DNA of 64,000 nucleotides from Stenotrophomonas maltophilia (GCA_002363385.1 DEVL01000004.1:255766-319765); one strand, 5' to 3'; positions 1-7,178 are shown, counted from the first letter of the stretch. Numbers and translations: made by a program. Notes: a model not told the origin generated them from the sequence alone.

Positions 1-225
1 CGAACCCCCGAACCTACTTGTGCCCGTGCTCGTAGATGTAGGGTCATTATCACGGAACCGGTTGTGATGGCTGCCTGTCAGTCACGACTTAACTAAAGCA
101 GGCTGGTCCTGGGGTGCGCTTTGCACACCGTGCTGCCACAGGATGAGATTCAACGGTGAGCTAAGCATGTAGTACCGGGGATGGAGTGCCTTCGGACGGC
201 GGTTCAATTCCGCCCACCTCCACCA
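1..225 (+). ncRNA. ssrA: tmRNA (ssrA), 3' part
   Basis: This is the 3' portion of transfer-messenger RNA, which rescues stalled ribosomes and tags the nascent peptide. The T-arm GGTTCAATTCC and the acceptor end CCCACCTCCACCA with encoded CCA at 223-225 are visible. The 5' half, including the tag reading frame, lies outside the window. The 3' end is the attachment site of the element that follows. A strong terminator starts 26 bases downstream. Confidence 0.93.
212..225 (+). repeat. attL core: 3' end of tmRNA
   Basis: The 14 bases GCCCACCTCCACCA close tmRNA and are repeated exactly at 7240-7253. Tyrosine integrases of the P4 group commonly use the 3' end of ssrA or of a tRNA as attB, and integration duplicates that core. 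Confidence 0.85.
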
Positions 226-250
226 ATGAAGGGTTCGAAAGAATCCTAAG

Positions 251-293
251 AAGCCCGGGAACCCTTACATAACAAGGGTTCCCGGGCTTTTTT
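251..293 (+). terminator. tmRNA terminator carried by the island
   Basis: A perfect 16-bp stem (AAGCCCGGGAACCCTT and its complement) with a 7-base loop is followed by six T. It lies on the island side of the attachment core, so it replaces the chromosomal terminator now found beyond attR. Confidence 0.88.
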
Positions 294-338
294 ATTTCCG
301 GAATCGTTCGGAACCGTGCGTTGCAGGCCGTGAGACCG

Positions 339-389
339 TGGGGGCATATTCTGGGGCATCTACCCCATGCCCCCAGCCAGATGCCCCCA
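339..389. promoter_or_regulatory. left integrase arm-type sites
   Basis: Four copies of a TGGGG(G)CAT motif occur here. Two read forward (339-347, 352-360) and two read inverted (near 365-374 and 380-389). The last one overlaps the integrase start codon. The same motif recurs at the right end of the island. I infer arm-type integrase binding sites that could also give autoregulation. Confidence 0.6.
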
Positions 390-1565
390 CTTACCGATCT
401 TGCCTTGCGGCGCGCCAAGCCGACCGAGAAGACCCAGAGACTCTTCGACGGCGGCGGCCTCTACCTGGAGATTTCCCCTAAGGATGGTCGGTGGTGGCGC
501 CTGAAATACAGATTCGACGGGAAGGAGAAGCGCCTGGCCCTGGGCGTCTACCCGGACGTGCCCCTTGCCCTTGCCCGGCAGCGACGCGAGGACGCACGCC
601 AGATGCTCGCTCGCGGTATTGATCCCGGCGAACACCGCAAGGCAGTCGCCCAAGCAAAAGCCGAACTCGGGTCCAACACCTTCGAAGTGACAGCGCGCGA
701 GTGGCTCGGCAAGCGAGATTGGGTGCCGAAGTACTCGGTGAAGGTCGTGGCGTGGATGGAGAACGACGTATTCCCCTGGATCGGATTCAGACCGGTAGGC
801 GAGCTGACCGCCCCCGACTTCCTGCGGGTGGCGCGACGCATCGAAGCCCGGGGCGCGATCGAGTCGGCCCATCGGATCATGCAGAACTGTGGCCAGATCA
901 TGCGGTATGCGATCGCCACCGGGCGTGCAGAGCGAAATCCCGTCGCTGACCTGCGGGGAGCCCTGCCCCCAGCCCCTGAGCGAAACCATGCGGCCGTGGT
1001 CGAACCGGCTGACCTGGGGGAACTGCTGCGCGCCCTGCATTCCTACCGGGGTACGATCATCGTCCAGACAGCGCTGAAGCTGGCACCCATGCTGTTTGTA
1101 AGGCCTGGTGAGCTCAGGCAGGCAGAATGGGCGGAGATCGATCTCGACGCAGCCCTCTGGAGCATCCCGGCGGCGCGAATGAAGATGAGGCGGGCACACC
1201 TCGTCCCGCTGTCCTCGCAATCAATCCAGTTGCTGCGTGAGCTGCACCCCCTCACCGGACGAGGACAGTACGTGTTTCCTGGCGGGCGGAGCGTGAGGCG
1301 CCCCATGTCGGAGCGTGCAGTGCTGGCCGCGCTCAGGGTGCTGGGATTCGACAAGGACACGGCCACTGGCCACGGCTTCCGAGCTACCGCGCGTACTTTG
1401 CTGGATGAGGCGCTGGGCTACCGCCCGGACATCATCGAGCACCAGTTGGCACACCCAGTAAAAGACCCGAACGGCCGGGCCTACAACCGGACCACGCACC
1501 TGGTGGAGCGCACAGGGATGATGCAGGAGTGGGCGGACTACCTAGATCGGCTACGAATGGGCTAG
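381..1565 (+). CDS. P4-type tyrosine integrase
   Basis: A site-specific recombinase of 394 residues that inserts and excises the island at ssrA. The N-terminal DUF4102 domain (about 1-90, starting MPPLTDLALRRAKP) is followed by a core-binding domain (about 100-190) and a catalytic domain. Visible catalytic residues are Arg241 in RPGE, His331 and Arg334 in HGFR, His358 in QLAH and the nucleophile Tyr368 in AYNR. The ATG at 381 is chosen because DUF4102 begins there; an in-frame ATG at 321 would add 20 unlikely residues. The full set of active-site residues suggests it is functional. Confidence 0.93.
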   Translation: MPPLTDLALRRAKPTEKTQRLFDGGGLYLEISPKDGRWWRLKYRFDGKEKRLALGVYPDVPLALARQRREDARQMLARGIDPGEHRKAVAQAKAELGSNTFEVTAREWLGKRDWVPKYSVKVVAWMENDVFPWIGFRPVGELTAPDFLRVARRIEARGAIESAHRIMQNCGQIMRYAIATGRAERNPVADLRGALPPAPERNHAAVVEPADLGELLRALHSYRGTIIVQTALKLAPMLFVRPGELRQAEWAEIDLDAALWSIPAARMKMRRAHLVPLSSQSIQLLRELHPLTGRGQYVFPGGRSVRRPMSERAVLAALRVLGFDKDTATGHGFRATARTLLDEALGYRPDIIEHQLAHPVKDPNGRAYNRTTHLVERTGMMQEWADYLDRLRMG

Positions 1566-1695
1566 GCCATTCCCCAGACCCAGCCAAGGTCAAAAGCGTA
1601 GTTCGCCTTGGGACGCTTCTACAAGGAACGGCCCTCCTCGCCCCCCCACGGCGCTTGCATGCACTGTCCGGGCATGCGAACCTCCGGACGTTCAA

Positions 1696-2139
1696 ATGGA
1701 ATTGAAAAACGTGCCTCCTTTACTATACGCCGCAGACATCGCGCTTCTGCCGTCAGGTGGTCAATGCCCCCCTGCTGACGCAGTCGGCGCAACTCGCAAT
1801 TGCTTTCGATTTGTCTTTGACCCAATGGGTCAACGGTCGTTCTTGCCTGCCGGCAAGATAAAACCGCAACGCATGCATAATGCCAAAGCTGATACGGCCT
1901 GCAGCATGCTTGCGCTTTCCATGTATAGCGCGGAAGACAAGGCTCGCGCGAGATATGCAGCCGTGCTTGAGTCGAACCCAAACGCACCCAATTCCCTTGG
2001 AACTCACCTCGCCGAGGGTATCATTTCGACAAGCGATGGGGTTTGCACACCAATTACTGGATCGGGGCACTTTGACTTCCATCCTTACGCTGGAATTAAC
2101 ATCGACAGCGCCTTCAACATTATCGGCCCGCTGCCATGA
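1696..2139 (+). CDS. unknown protein, first gene of AT-rich cassette
   Basis: A 147-residue protein I do not recognise. It has no signal peptide or membrane span. The C-terminal half has a motif-like stretch, GTHLAEG followed by DGVCTP and GHFDFHPY, with several His and Asp residues that could bind metal or catalyse. Its stop overlaps the next start in ATGA, so the two are almost certainly translated together. Codon use is clearly richer in A+T than the host's, which points to transfer. The start is not firm because no strong ribosome binding site precedes it. Position next to an integrase makes a defence or toxin-antitoxin role possible, but this is inference. Confidence 0.72.
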   Translation: MELKNVPPLLYAADIALLPSGGQCPPADAVGATRNCFRFVFDPMGQRSFLPAGKIKPQRMHNAKADTACSMLALSMYSAEDKARARYAAVLESNPNAPNSLGTHLAEGIISTSDGVCTPITGSGHFDFHPYAGINIDSAFNIIGPLP

Positions 2140-3197
2140 GCGTTACGATCAAAAAGATGAAATCTCTTGCCGGCAAACAATTTTCTGGCAAGAAGCTCCC
2201 TCAATTCACATGGAATGCCGATCTCATTGAGCTAGATGGGCCCTTCGTGAGCCTATTCAAGTCCGAGCGTGATGATGACGCTCTCTTTGTTTGGCTAGAT
2301 TGCGACAAGTACAAAAACAGATGGTGCATTGCCCAACTCGCAAGAGAAACGCTCCGCGAATATCTCAGTGCAAGTATTACACTTCGAGCAGTAATTGAGC
2401 GGGCCGGCGAACTCTACTTGTACGATGTCGGATCCTCCGGCAAACGAAGCAATTTTGTTGCCCTCAAAGCAGAACAATTGCCTCAAGAGTATCTACCGAC
2501 AGTGAACTCTTTTCTTAATTTAGAGTTCGCAACACCTGCGGCGGTTGAGCTTGCCAAAGAAGTCACCAAACTGTACAACTTCAAACTGAATGGAGAACTC
2601 TATCTTGAAGATGTCTCGGCGATATCCAAACTGATAACCCAGCTTTATTCATTCCACTATGGATTGAACTACTCTTACCGACCAGCGGTGAGAGAAAAGC
2701 TGATTGAGATTATGTCAAGATGGCATGGCGGAATCAATGCCGTCAATATATTTTCCGGCTTGAAGAGTGTAATTCCCTCCATCCACCGCCCGAAGATCAA
2801 TCGACTGCATTACGCCTCGCCCGGATTTATTGAACTCGACGCTTTACCCGAATTAACCGAACACATTGAGGATTCGATTCGCAGAATCGCGCCCCCTTCT
2901 ACGTTTGAGAAAACCGAGGCACTGTACAGCGCAGTTTACGTATATTTCAGAAAGGAAAAGCTTTCTGGCTTCGATGACCATAGCTCGGTCAGAAGCTCTT
3001 CACTGAGTCCTAATCAGTCTTCCCAGCTTGAAGCATTTATCCAGTCATTTTTCGATTCCCTTAACTGGCAAGACCTTAGCGATGGCTTCAACAAACTGGA
3101 CAATAGCCCCTTGTCTAGACTTCGCGTGATCCTCGCGTATTACCGTCGCTTGCGAAAACTTAGGGATATGATGCAGCGCGGGAAAATGAACCTTTGA
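2136..3197 (+). CDS. unknown protein, second gene of cassette (DUF6575-like N-terminus)
   Basis: A 353-residue cytoplasmic protein. The N-terminal part (about 30-125: ELDGPFVSLF, then LFVWLDCD, then ELYLYDV) has the rhythm of DUF6575-type proteins found in phage-defence and plasmid contexts. I make that link from memory of the pattern and it needs a profile search. The rest (about 130-353) is helical and ends in a basic tail, RRLRKLRDMMQRGK. It overlaps the upstream gene by 4 bases. The A+T-rich composition matches its partner, so the pair probably moved as a unit. Function unknown. Confidence 0.75.
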   Translation: MSVTIKKMKSLAGKQFSGKKLPQFTWNADLIELDGPFVSLFKSERDDDALFVWLDCDKYKNRWCIAQLARETLREYLSASITLRAVIERAGELYLYDVGSSGKRSNFVALKAEQLPQEYLPTVNSFLNLEFATPAAVELAKEVTKLYNFKLNGELYLEDVSAISKLITQLYSFHYGLNYSYRPAVREKLIEIMSRWHGGINAVNIFSGLKSVIPSIHRPKINRLHYASPGFIELDALPELTEHIEDSIRRIAPPSTFEKTEALYSAVYVYFRKEKLSGFDDHSSVRSSSLSPNQSSQLEAFIQSFFDSLNWQDLSDGFNKLDNSPLSRLRVILAYYRRLRKLRDMMQRGKMNL

Positions 3198-3256
3198 TTC
3201 ACTACTCCCGCTTGATTCACCGCCAGGACGCACTCTTTCCGTTGCAGTCGGCGCTA

Positions 3257-3304
3257 GGGTTGAAAATCCCCGTGTCGGCGGTTCGATTCCGTCCCCGGCC
3301 ACCA
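3257..3304 (+). pseudogene. 3' half of tRNA-Phe, relic attachment site
   Basis: From TTGAAAATCCCC onward this matches the anticodon (GAA) 3' stem, variable loop, T-arm and acceptor of tRNA-Phe, ending in CCA. No complementary 5' half lies upstream, and the base pairing of the left anticodon arm is altered (GGGTT instead of GGGGATT). It is therefore not a functional tRNA. It is best read as the att end of an element that once targeted tRNA-Phe, now inside an ssrA island. Confidence 0.82.
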
Positions 3305-3313
3305 TTTTTTAAA

Positions 3314-3340
3314 GGCTCGCAGCGATGCGGGCCTTTTTCT
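3314..3340 (+). terminator. terminator after tRNA-Phe fragment
   Basis: An 8-bp stem GGCTCGCA/TGCGGGCC closed by a GCGA tetraloop is followed by TTTTTCTTTTT. It would end transcription coming from the two-gene cassette. Confidence 0.75.
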
Positions 3341-3451
3341 TTTTGCGTGTTGCACGGAATTTGCACGGGCGCCACAGGATTGATTTCTCCTAGGTCGCGG
3401 TGTGGGCGCGGCATACAATCGGCGAACGCCAACACTTAGGTGTGTCCGCAG

Positions 3452-4108
3452 ATGCTGCTCTACAAGTTCAAGTCGGCTCAAGACGCCCTATACGCCCTAG
3501 ACATCGCCATCCATGAGCGTCTCTATTGCGCTGCCTACTCTGACCTCAACGACCCCTTCGAGGGTCAGTTCCGGGCTTTCGTCGCGCCAGCCGGTTTCAT
3601 GCAGTTTGGCCAAGGGTTTGGCGCGCAGAAGGCCCGATTGATCTATTCGGATCTGGCGACCAACTCTCTTTCAGGTCCATCGCGGGTCTGCAGTCTTTCC
3701 GCTGCTTGGCACGACGTGCGCATGTGGGCACTCTACGCCGATAGCTTTCGCGGCATGGCTTTTGAGTTCGAGATCGACGAGAACACGCCCGAGCTACACC
3801 AAGTCACTTACGCCACTGAGCTGCCCAAGCTCAACATCGGCCTGCTCATGCCTTCAGAGACCATCGAAGCGCTCACCCACAAGACAACGCACTGGCGCTA
3901 CGAATCGGAATGGAGATTCATCTCGGAGCGAACGTACATCGATATGCCCGGCAAGTTGACCCGAATTCTCCTGGGGAGCCGCGTCTCCGACACAGTGCGG
4001 GAGGCCGTTCTAAAAGTCGCGCCCAGCCAGACCGTGGTGCAAATGGTTGACCTCAACCCGGAAGGCGTAAGGATGAGCCTTGGTCGCCGATTGGATAGAC
4101 CGGCCTGA
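3452..4108 (+). CDS. DUF2971 family protein
   Basis: A 218-residue soluble protein with the DUF2971 pattern: LYKFKS at the N-terminus, LNDPFEG near residue 35, CSLSAAWHDVRMWALYAD near 85-100, GMAFEFEID, and a C-terminal HWRYESEWRFI. Such proteins are common in genomic islands near defence genes; the biochemical activity is not established. The ATG in front of LLYKF is preferred, although a GTG 12 bases upstream is in frame. It lies just past the tRNA-Phe relic and its terminator, so it is probably transcribed on its own. Confidence 0.85.
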   Translation: MLLYKFKSAQDALYALDIAIHERLYCAAYSDLNDPFEGQFRAFVAPAGFMQFGQGFGAQKARLIYSDLATNSLSGPSRVCSLSAAWHDVRMWALYADSFRGMAFEFEIDENTPELHQVTYATELPKLNIGLLMPSETIEALTHKTTHWRYESEWRFISERTYIDMPGKLTRILLGSRVSDTVREAVLKVAPSQTVVQMVDLNPEGVRMSLGRRLDRPA

Positions 4109-4234
4109 CCCCTACCATGTCAAGGTCGCGGAAGATCAACAGAAACAACGACTAAGCCGATCACCCGCGATCATTGGCGGCCTCAGGAAATCAACGGCTT
4201 ACCAGTGGCCTGGGGTCAGTTTGGGGTCAGACAA

Positions 4235-4447
4235 TCAGGCGGCTTGGTCGTCCTCCAAAGGCTGCAGCCGGTTGGCGATGCCGTCGAACCGCGCGGCCTC
4301 GGCGCGGAGGCGGTTAGCGCCCCGCCGTCGAGTCGCCCTCGCCCGCCAGTCGCCGCTGTGATTCATGTCCAGGTGGTCGGCCTGCTGCCATAGCAAAGCC
4401 GCCCTCGCGCGCGCCCAGCGCGCCTTGCCGATGCTCTTCTGATCCAT
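4235..4447 (-). CDS. small hypothetical phage-type protein
   Basis: A 70-residue, charged, helical ORF (begins MDQKSIGKARWARARAALLW) downstream of Rz on the same strand. I see no known domain. Its amino-acid make-up is protein-like and it follows the lysis genes by about 60 bases, so it may be part of the same transcript. It could equally be a chance ORF in GC-rich DNA. Confidence 0.4.
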   Translation of the reverse strand: MDQKSIGKARWARARAALLWQQADHLDMNHSGDWRARATRRRGANRLRAEAARFDGIANRLQPLEDDQAA

Positions 4448-4508
4448 GCAGCCACTGTCGCCTCCGGCGGTCGCACGCGCCGATACGGAGGCAACGCTGG
4501 CTGACTGT

Positions 4509-5018
4509 CTACCAGGTCCGGTTCTTCCTCGCGGCCGCTCGGGCCACCTCGCGCTGGTCGATCTCCAGGCGAAGCCGCTGCTGGTGCCTGACCGCCCACA
4601 GCTCCGAGCCGATTACGCCCTGCTCGTAGCTGGTGCATAGCCGGCGTCCGCGGTGCTGATCGTCAAGATGACGGTCCACCTCGACCCACCAGATCTTATC
4701 GTCCAGGCGACCGGTGTGGCAGGTGGCGAGGTCGTGGCGCAGCCGGACAGTGCCAGCACGCAGCTCAGCCACAACAGCAGCAGGGACGGTCTCGGCCGCA
4801 GTGCGGTCTTCTTCATGCTTCGCTCCGATGGTGGCCAAGGTGTCGGCGTGGGTGTGCTCGGTCACGCGGGCCTTGTTGACCTGCTCCACCACGGCGGCGC
4901 TGGCGCCTGCCTGCTGTCGGGCTTCTGCGCCCTCGGCGCGGTCACCGCGCCAGGACCAGCCCGCCCAGAAGGACAAGGCCAGTGCCGCAGCAACGAGCAA
5001 GGCGTAGAGACGAATCAT
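4509..5018 (-). CDS. i-spanin (Rz-like)
   Basis: A 169-residue protein with one N-terminal membrane anchor (LYALLVAAALALSFWAGW) and a long periplasmic helical part. This is the layout of phage Rz inner-membrane spanins, which fuse inner and outer membranes at the end of lysis. Its ATG overlaps the stop of the holin-like gene by one base (TGATG). A second spanin gene is nested inside it in another frame, which is typical of Rz/Rz1 pairs. The C-terminal 50 residues overlap Rz1 and are less family-like. Confidence 0.75.
   Translation of the reverse strand: MIRLYALLVAAALALSFWAGWSWRGDRAEGAEARQQAGASAAVVEQVNKARVTEHTHADTLATIGAKHEEDRTAAETVPAAVVAELRAGTVRLRHDLATCHTGRLDDKIWWVEVDRHLDDQHRGRRLCTSYEQGVIGSELWAVRHQQRLRLEIDQREVARAAARKNRTW
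4613..4816 (-). CDS. o-spanin lipoprotein (Rz1-like), nested in Rz
   Basis: A 67-residue ORF wholly inside the Rz gene in a different frame. It has a basic start, a hydrophobic stretch (LLLLWLSCVLAL), a lipobox LSGC and then a proline-containing mature part (ATTSPPATP). This is the pattern of outer-membrane Rz1 lipoproteins that pair with Rz. Confidence 0.72.
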   Translation of the reverse strand: MKKTALRPRPSLLLLWLSCVLALSGCATTSPPATPVAWTIRSGGSRWTVILTISTADAGYAPATSRA

Positions 5019-5335
5019 CACGGCATCTCCGGCGGGATCACCGCGCCCACTTGGCGCATGGCCGACTCCAACGACATAACCCGCAGCCTCAGTCGGTGGG
5101 CCTCTTCCTGCGCCGTCATGCGCAACTTGATTTCCTCGGCCAGCTGCAGCGTGGTCGCCGCCTGGGATTCCTCCAGCGACTTCACGCGCTGCACCAATCC
5201 GTTCAGTAGGTCGACGTTGGCGTCCGTCTCGGTCCGTTCTTTGCGGCGGGAGAGCAGCGCGCCCCACGTTTCCCTTGCTACCCAGAATGCGGCGAGACCG
5301 CCGGCCATCCACCACGGGACGGTTTCCTCGGTCAT
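5018..5335 (-). CDS. holin-like or lysis-associated membrane protein
   Basis: A 105-residue protein with a single N-terminal membrane segment (WWMAGGLAAFWVARETWGAL) followed by a coiled-coil region (about 35-95). It lies between endolysin and spanin genes, overlapping endolysin by 4 bases and Rz by 1. By position it could be the holin or an accessory lysis protein. Sequence alone does not prove hole-forming activity, and a one-span anchor plus coiled coil is not a classic holin. Confidence 0.6.
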   Translation of the reverse strand: MTEETVPWWMAGGLAAFWVARETWGALLSRRKERTETDANVDLLNGLVQRVKSLEESQAATTLQLAEEIKLRMTAQEEAHRLRLRVMSLESAMRQVGAVIPPEMP

Positions 5336-5820
5336 GACACGACCACGCCACCGGCTTTGCGGTAGGCCGCCAGCAGGTCATCCAGCTTCCGTTCGTGCTG
5401 CCCGTACCCCGCGCCCGGCAGGCTCGCCCAGATGTTGCGGACGAAGCTGATCGACTTGACGACATGGCCAGCCTTGATCAGGTCCAGCGCCCGCCGCTCC
5501 CTGATCTGCTGAATAGCGATCAGATCCTGGCTGATCGGAGAAAAGTCCGGCAGCCCCAGCAGACGGCGGTACGCGTCGTAGTACCGCGAGAGCAGCTGGT
5601 AGCGACCGGCGGCCGTGGACTTGATGCCCAGCCTGGGAAGCGACACTAGCTCGCGCGGGTGGTCGGCATAGCCAGTGAACAGCTTGCCTCCCACGATCAC
5701 GTCATAGCCGTGGTCCTTGGTGGGCTGCTTGCCGTTGTCGGTGCCCTCGGACCAGGCCAGCATCTCCAGGAACGCCACGACGTTCACGCCGCCTGCTTGT
5801 TGGGGAGTGATGCGAGCCAT
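5332..5820 (-). CDS. phage endolysin, lambda R type
   Basis: A 162-residue peptidoglycan lytic transglycosylase of the lambda R family (glycoside hydrolase 104). The hallmarks are FLEMLAWSEGTDNG with the catalytic Glu, HGYDVIVGG, AAGRYQLLSRYYDAYR and NIWASLPGAGYGQ. It is full length for the family. It reads opposite to the integrase and leads the lysis cassette. No signal peptide is seen, so release would depend on the neighbouring membrane protein. Confidence 0.92.
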   Translation of the reverse strand: MARITPQQAGGVNVVAFLEMLAWSEGTDNGKQPTKDHGYDVIVGGKLFTGYADHPRELVSLPRLGIKSTAAGRYQLLSRYYDAYRRLLGLPDFSPISQDLIAIQQIRERRALDLIKAGHVVKSISFVRNIWASLPGAGYGQHERKLDDLLAAYRKAGGVVVS

Positions 5821-5899
5821 GGGCTTTCTCTGTCAGGGCGCCGGCTCCGCTGCCAGCTGGGCGCAAGGGTTGATCCGGTCTGGGACGCGGCAAATAGAA

Positions 5900-5925
5900 A
5901 AGCCCCCGGCGGGAACCGGAGGCTT
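5900..5925 (-). terminator. terminator-like hairpin between membrane gene and endolysin
   Basis: A 10-bp stem with one mismatch (AAGCCCCCGG with CCGGAGGCTT) has TTTTC on its leftward side. It fits termination of leftward transcription from the membrane protein gene, separating it from the lysis genes. Confidence 0.6.
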
Positions 5926-5976
5926 CTATGTCATCGTGACTTAAATTTGAGGCTAGAGGTGTGCACCCGTCAAGCG

Positions 5977-6762
5977 TCAGCTCCTCTGCTGAAACGCCCA
6001 AGCGACCGCTACAGATATAACCGTGGTCACGATGACGACCCAGAACAGGTTTTGACGCAAAGCCGCCTTCTTCTGGAGCAAATTTTTCTTCTTCCCGATG
6101 AAAAAATCATCCAGTGGGAACAGATACTTCACCACCTTGAGGTGCAAATCGAACGTTAAAAGGCCCATCAGAATCAACGGAATCGCTATGGCCCACGAGA
6201 AGGAGGCAAGGCGAACCTCCGGCCGCTGCGCAATCAAAAAGTCCATTTTGGTTAGAAGATCGCGACTTGCAAGAGCCTCATCTATTTGTGCGGAAGAGGC
6301 TTGATTAAAGAATGTGAAACCGAAGGCAACACCAAGCATCATGAACATTATTACGGGCACCAAGAGTTTCAGAAGCCCTCCTCGAAATAGTCCACGCCAC
6401 CTCATGACTTCAGCATCGATGTACGAACGCAGGTCTCCTGCAATGAGAAATACTTCTCCACGCTCGTCGCCGATTACTTCGAGGTTGGTCTCCTTGTCCT
6501 TCACGAAGACCAGCTTGACAGTTAGCTCGTCTGAATCAACCAAGAAGGCTATCGCGGAGATAGTTGCAGATGGCCCATTCTCCTCGGCGCACAGATCATC
6601 AATATTGTGGGTTGTGTAGGCAGCAGAGTCTGTCCTTTTCACCGAGATGTTGTACTTGCCTTCGGCGGGGCATTTCTGCCTGATCATCTGATCCAGTTTA
6701 CGAAGGTGTTCCTCCTCTAGGACGAACTTACCCGTGAACTCGTGCTCGACGTGTGCTGCCAT
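5977..6762 (-). CDS. unknown three-span membrane protein
   Basis: A 261-residue protein I cannot assign. Residues 1-125 form a soluble domain (charged, with FLVDSDELTVKLVFVKD). Three hydrophobic spans follow: LLVPVIMFMMLGVAFGFTFF (about 135-155), WAIAIPLILMGLLTF (about 190-205) and LFWVVIVTTVISVAVAWAF near the C-terminus. The start has a good ribosome binding site, GGAGCAGGGG. Codon use is richer in A+T than the flanks. A soluble sensor-like domain joined to membrane spans in an island could be a membrane-acting effector, but nothing proves it. Confidence 0.78.
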   Translation of the reverse strand: MAAHVEHEFTGKFVLEEEHLRKLDQMIRQKCPAEGKYNISVKRTDSAAYTTHNIDDLCAEENGPSATISAIAFLVDSDELTVKLVFVKDKETNLEVIGDERGEVFLIAGDLRSYIDAEVMRWRGLFRGGLLKLLVPVIMFMMLGVAFGFTFFNQASSAQIDEALASRDLLTKMDFLIAQRPEVRLASFSWAIAIPLILMGLLTFDLHLKVVKYLFPLDDFFIGKKKNLLQKKAALRQNLFWVVIVTTVISVAVAWAFQQRS

Positions 6763-6947
6763 CCCCTGCTCCGCATTAAAATTTCGTCAAGTCTACGCAG
6801 CAATGGATCGACCTTCCAGATGCCCCTGACACGCTGAAAGCCCAGCTCCACAAGACTGAGGTACTGGCGGCTCGATACCGGACGGTGACTACAGTTCGCC
6901 ATCAGCATGATGGCTGTCTCGTAGCGTTCCACCTTTCTACGACCCAT
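6717..6947 (-). CDS. possible small protein upstream of membrane gene
   Basis: A 76-codon frame starting MGRRKVERYETAIMLM. It overlaps the membrane gene by 46 bases at its end and, at its start, the antisense AlpA frame. The first 55 residues look protein-like (SSRQYLSLVELGFQRVRGIW). No strong ribosome binding site is seen. It may be a cotranscribed partner of the membrane protein or a chance ORF. Confidence 0.3.
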   Translation of the reverse strand: MGRRKVERYETAIMLMANCSHRPVSSRQYLSLVELGFQRVRGIWKVDPLLRRLDEILMRSRGWQHTSSTSSRVSSS

Positions 6948-7154
6948 AGCCAAACCCCGCCGCCGCGCCTGCTCCGTCTGAAGGAAGTGCAGGACCGAGT
7001 CGGCATGTCGAAAACCACCATCTACGATCGCGTCAAGGCAAAGACCTTCCCGGCGCCGGTCCACCTAGGCACCATGGCGGCATGGGTCGAATCGGAAGTG
7101 GACCGCTGGATCATTGAGCGAATCACCGAACGCGACCAGGGCAAGGCCGCATAG
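6885..7154 (+). CDS. AlpA-family transcriptional regulator
   Basis: A small helix-turn-helix protein of the AlpA family, which in P4-like islands regulates excision or integrase expression. The conserved part is LLRLKEVQDRVGMSKTTIYDR (about 29-49), then FPAPVHLG, WVESEVDRWI. The usual protein starts just before LLRLKEV, but no ATG, GTG or TTG is there, so the upstream GTG is used and the start is doubtful. It sits at the right end of the island, directly before the arm sites and attR, a typical place for such a gene. Confidence 0.82.
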   Translation: MTTVRHQHDGCLVAFHLSTTHSQTPPPRLLRLKEVQDRVGMSKTTIYDRVKAKTFPAPVHLGTMAAWVESEVDRWIIERITERDQGKAA

Positions 7155-7156
7155 CT

Positions 7157-7178
7157 CGGGGGCATCGTTGGGGGCATC
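7157..7178. promoter_or_regulatory. right integrase arm-type sites
   Basis: Two direct copies of GGGGGCATC (7158-7166 and 7170-7178) match the motif clustered in front of the integrase at the left end. They support one integrase acting on both island ends. Confidence 0.6.

Noticed and set aside
3257..3304. Functional tRNA-Phe gene
   Set aside because: No 5' half with matching acceptor or D-arm lies upstream, and the left anticodon arm is changed.
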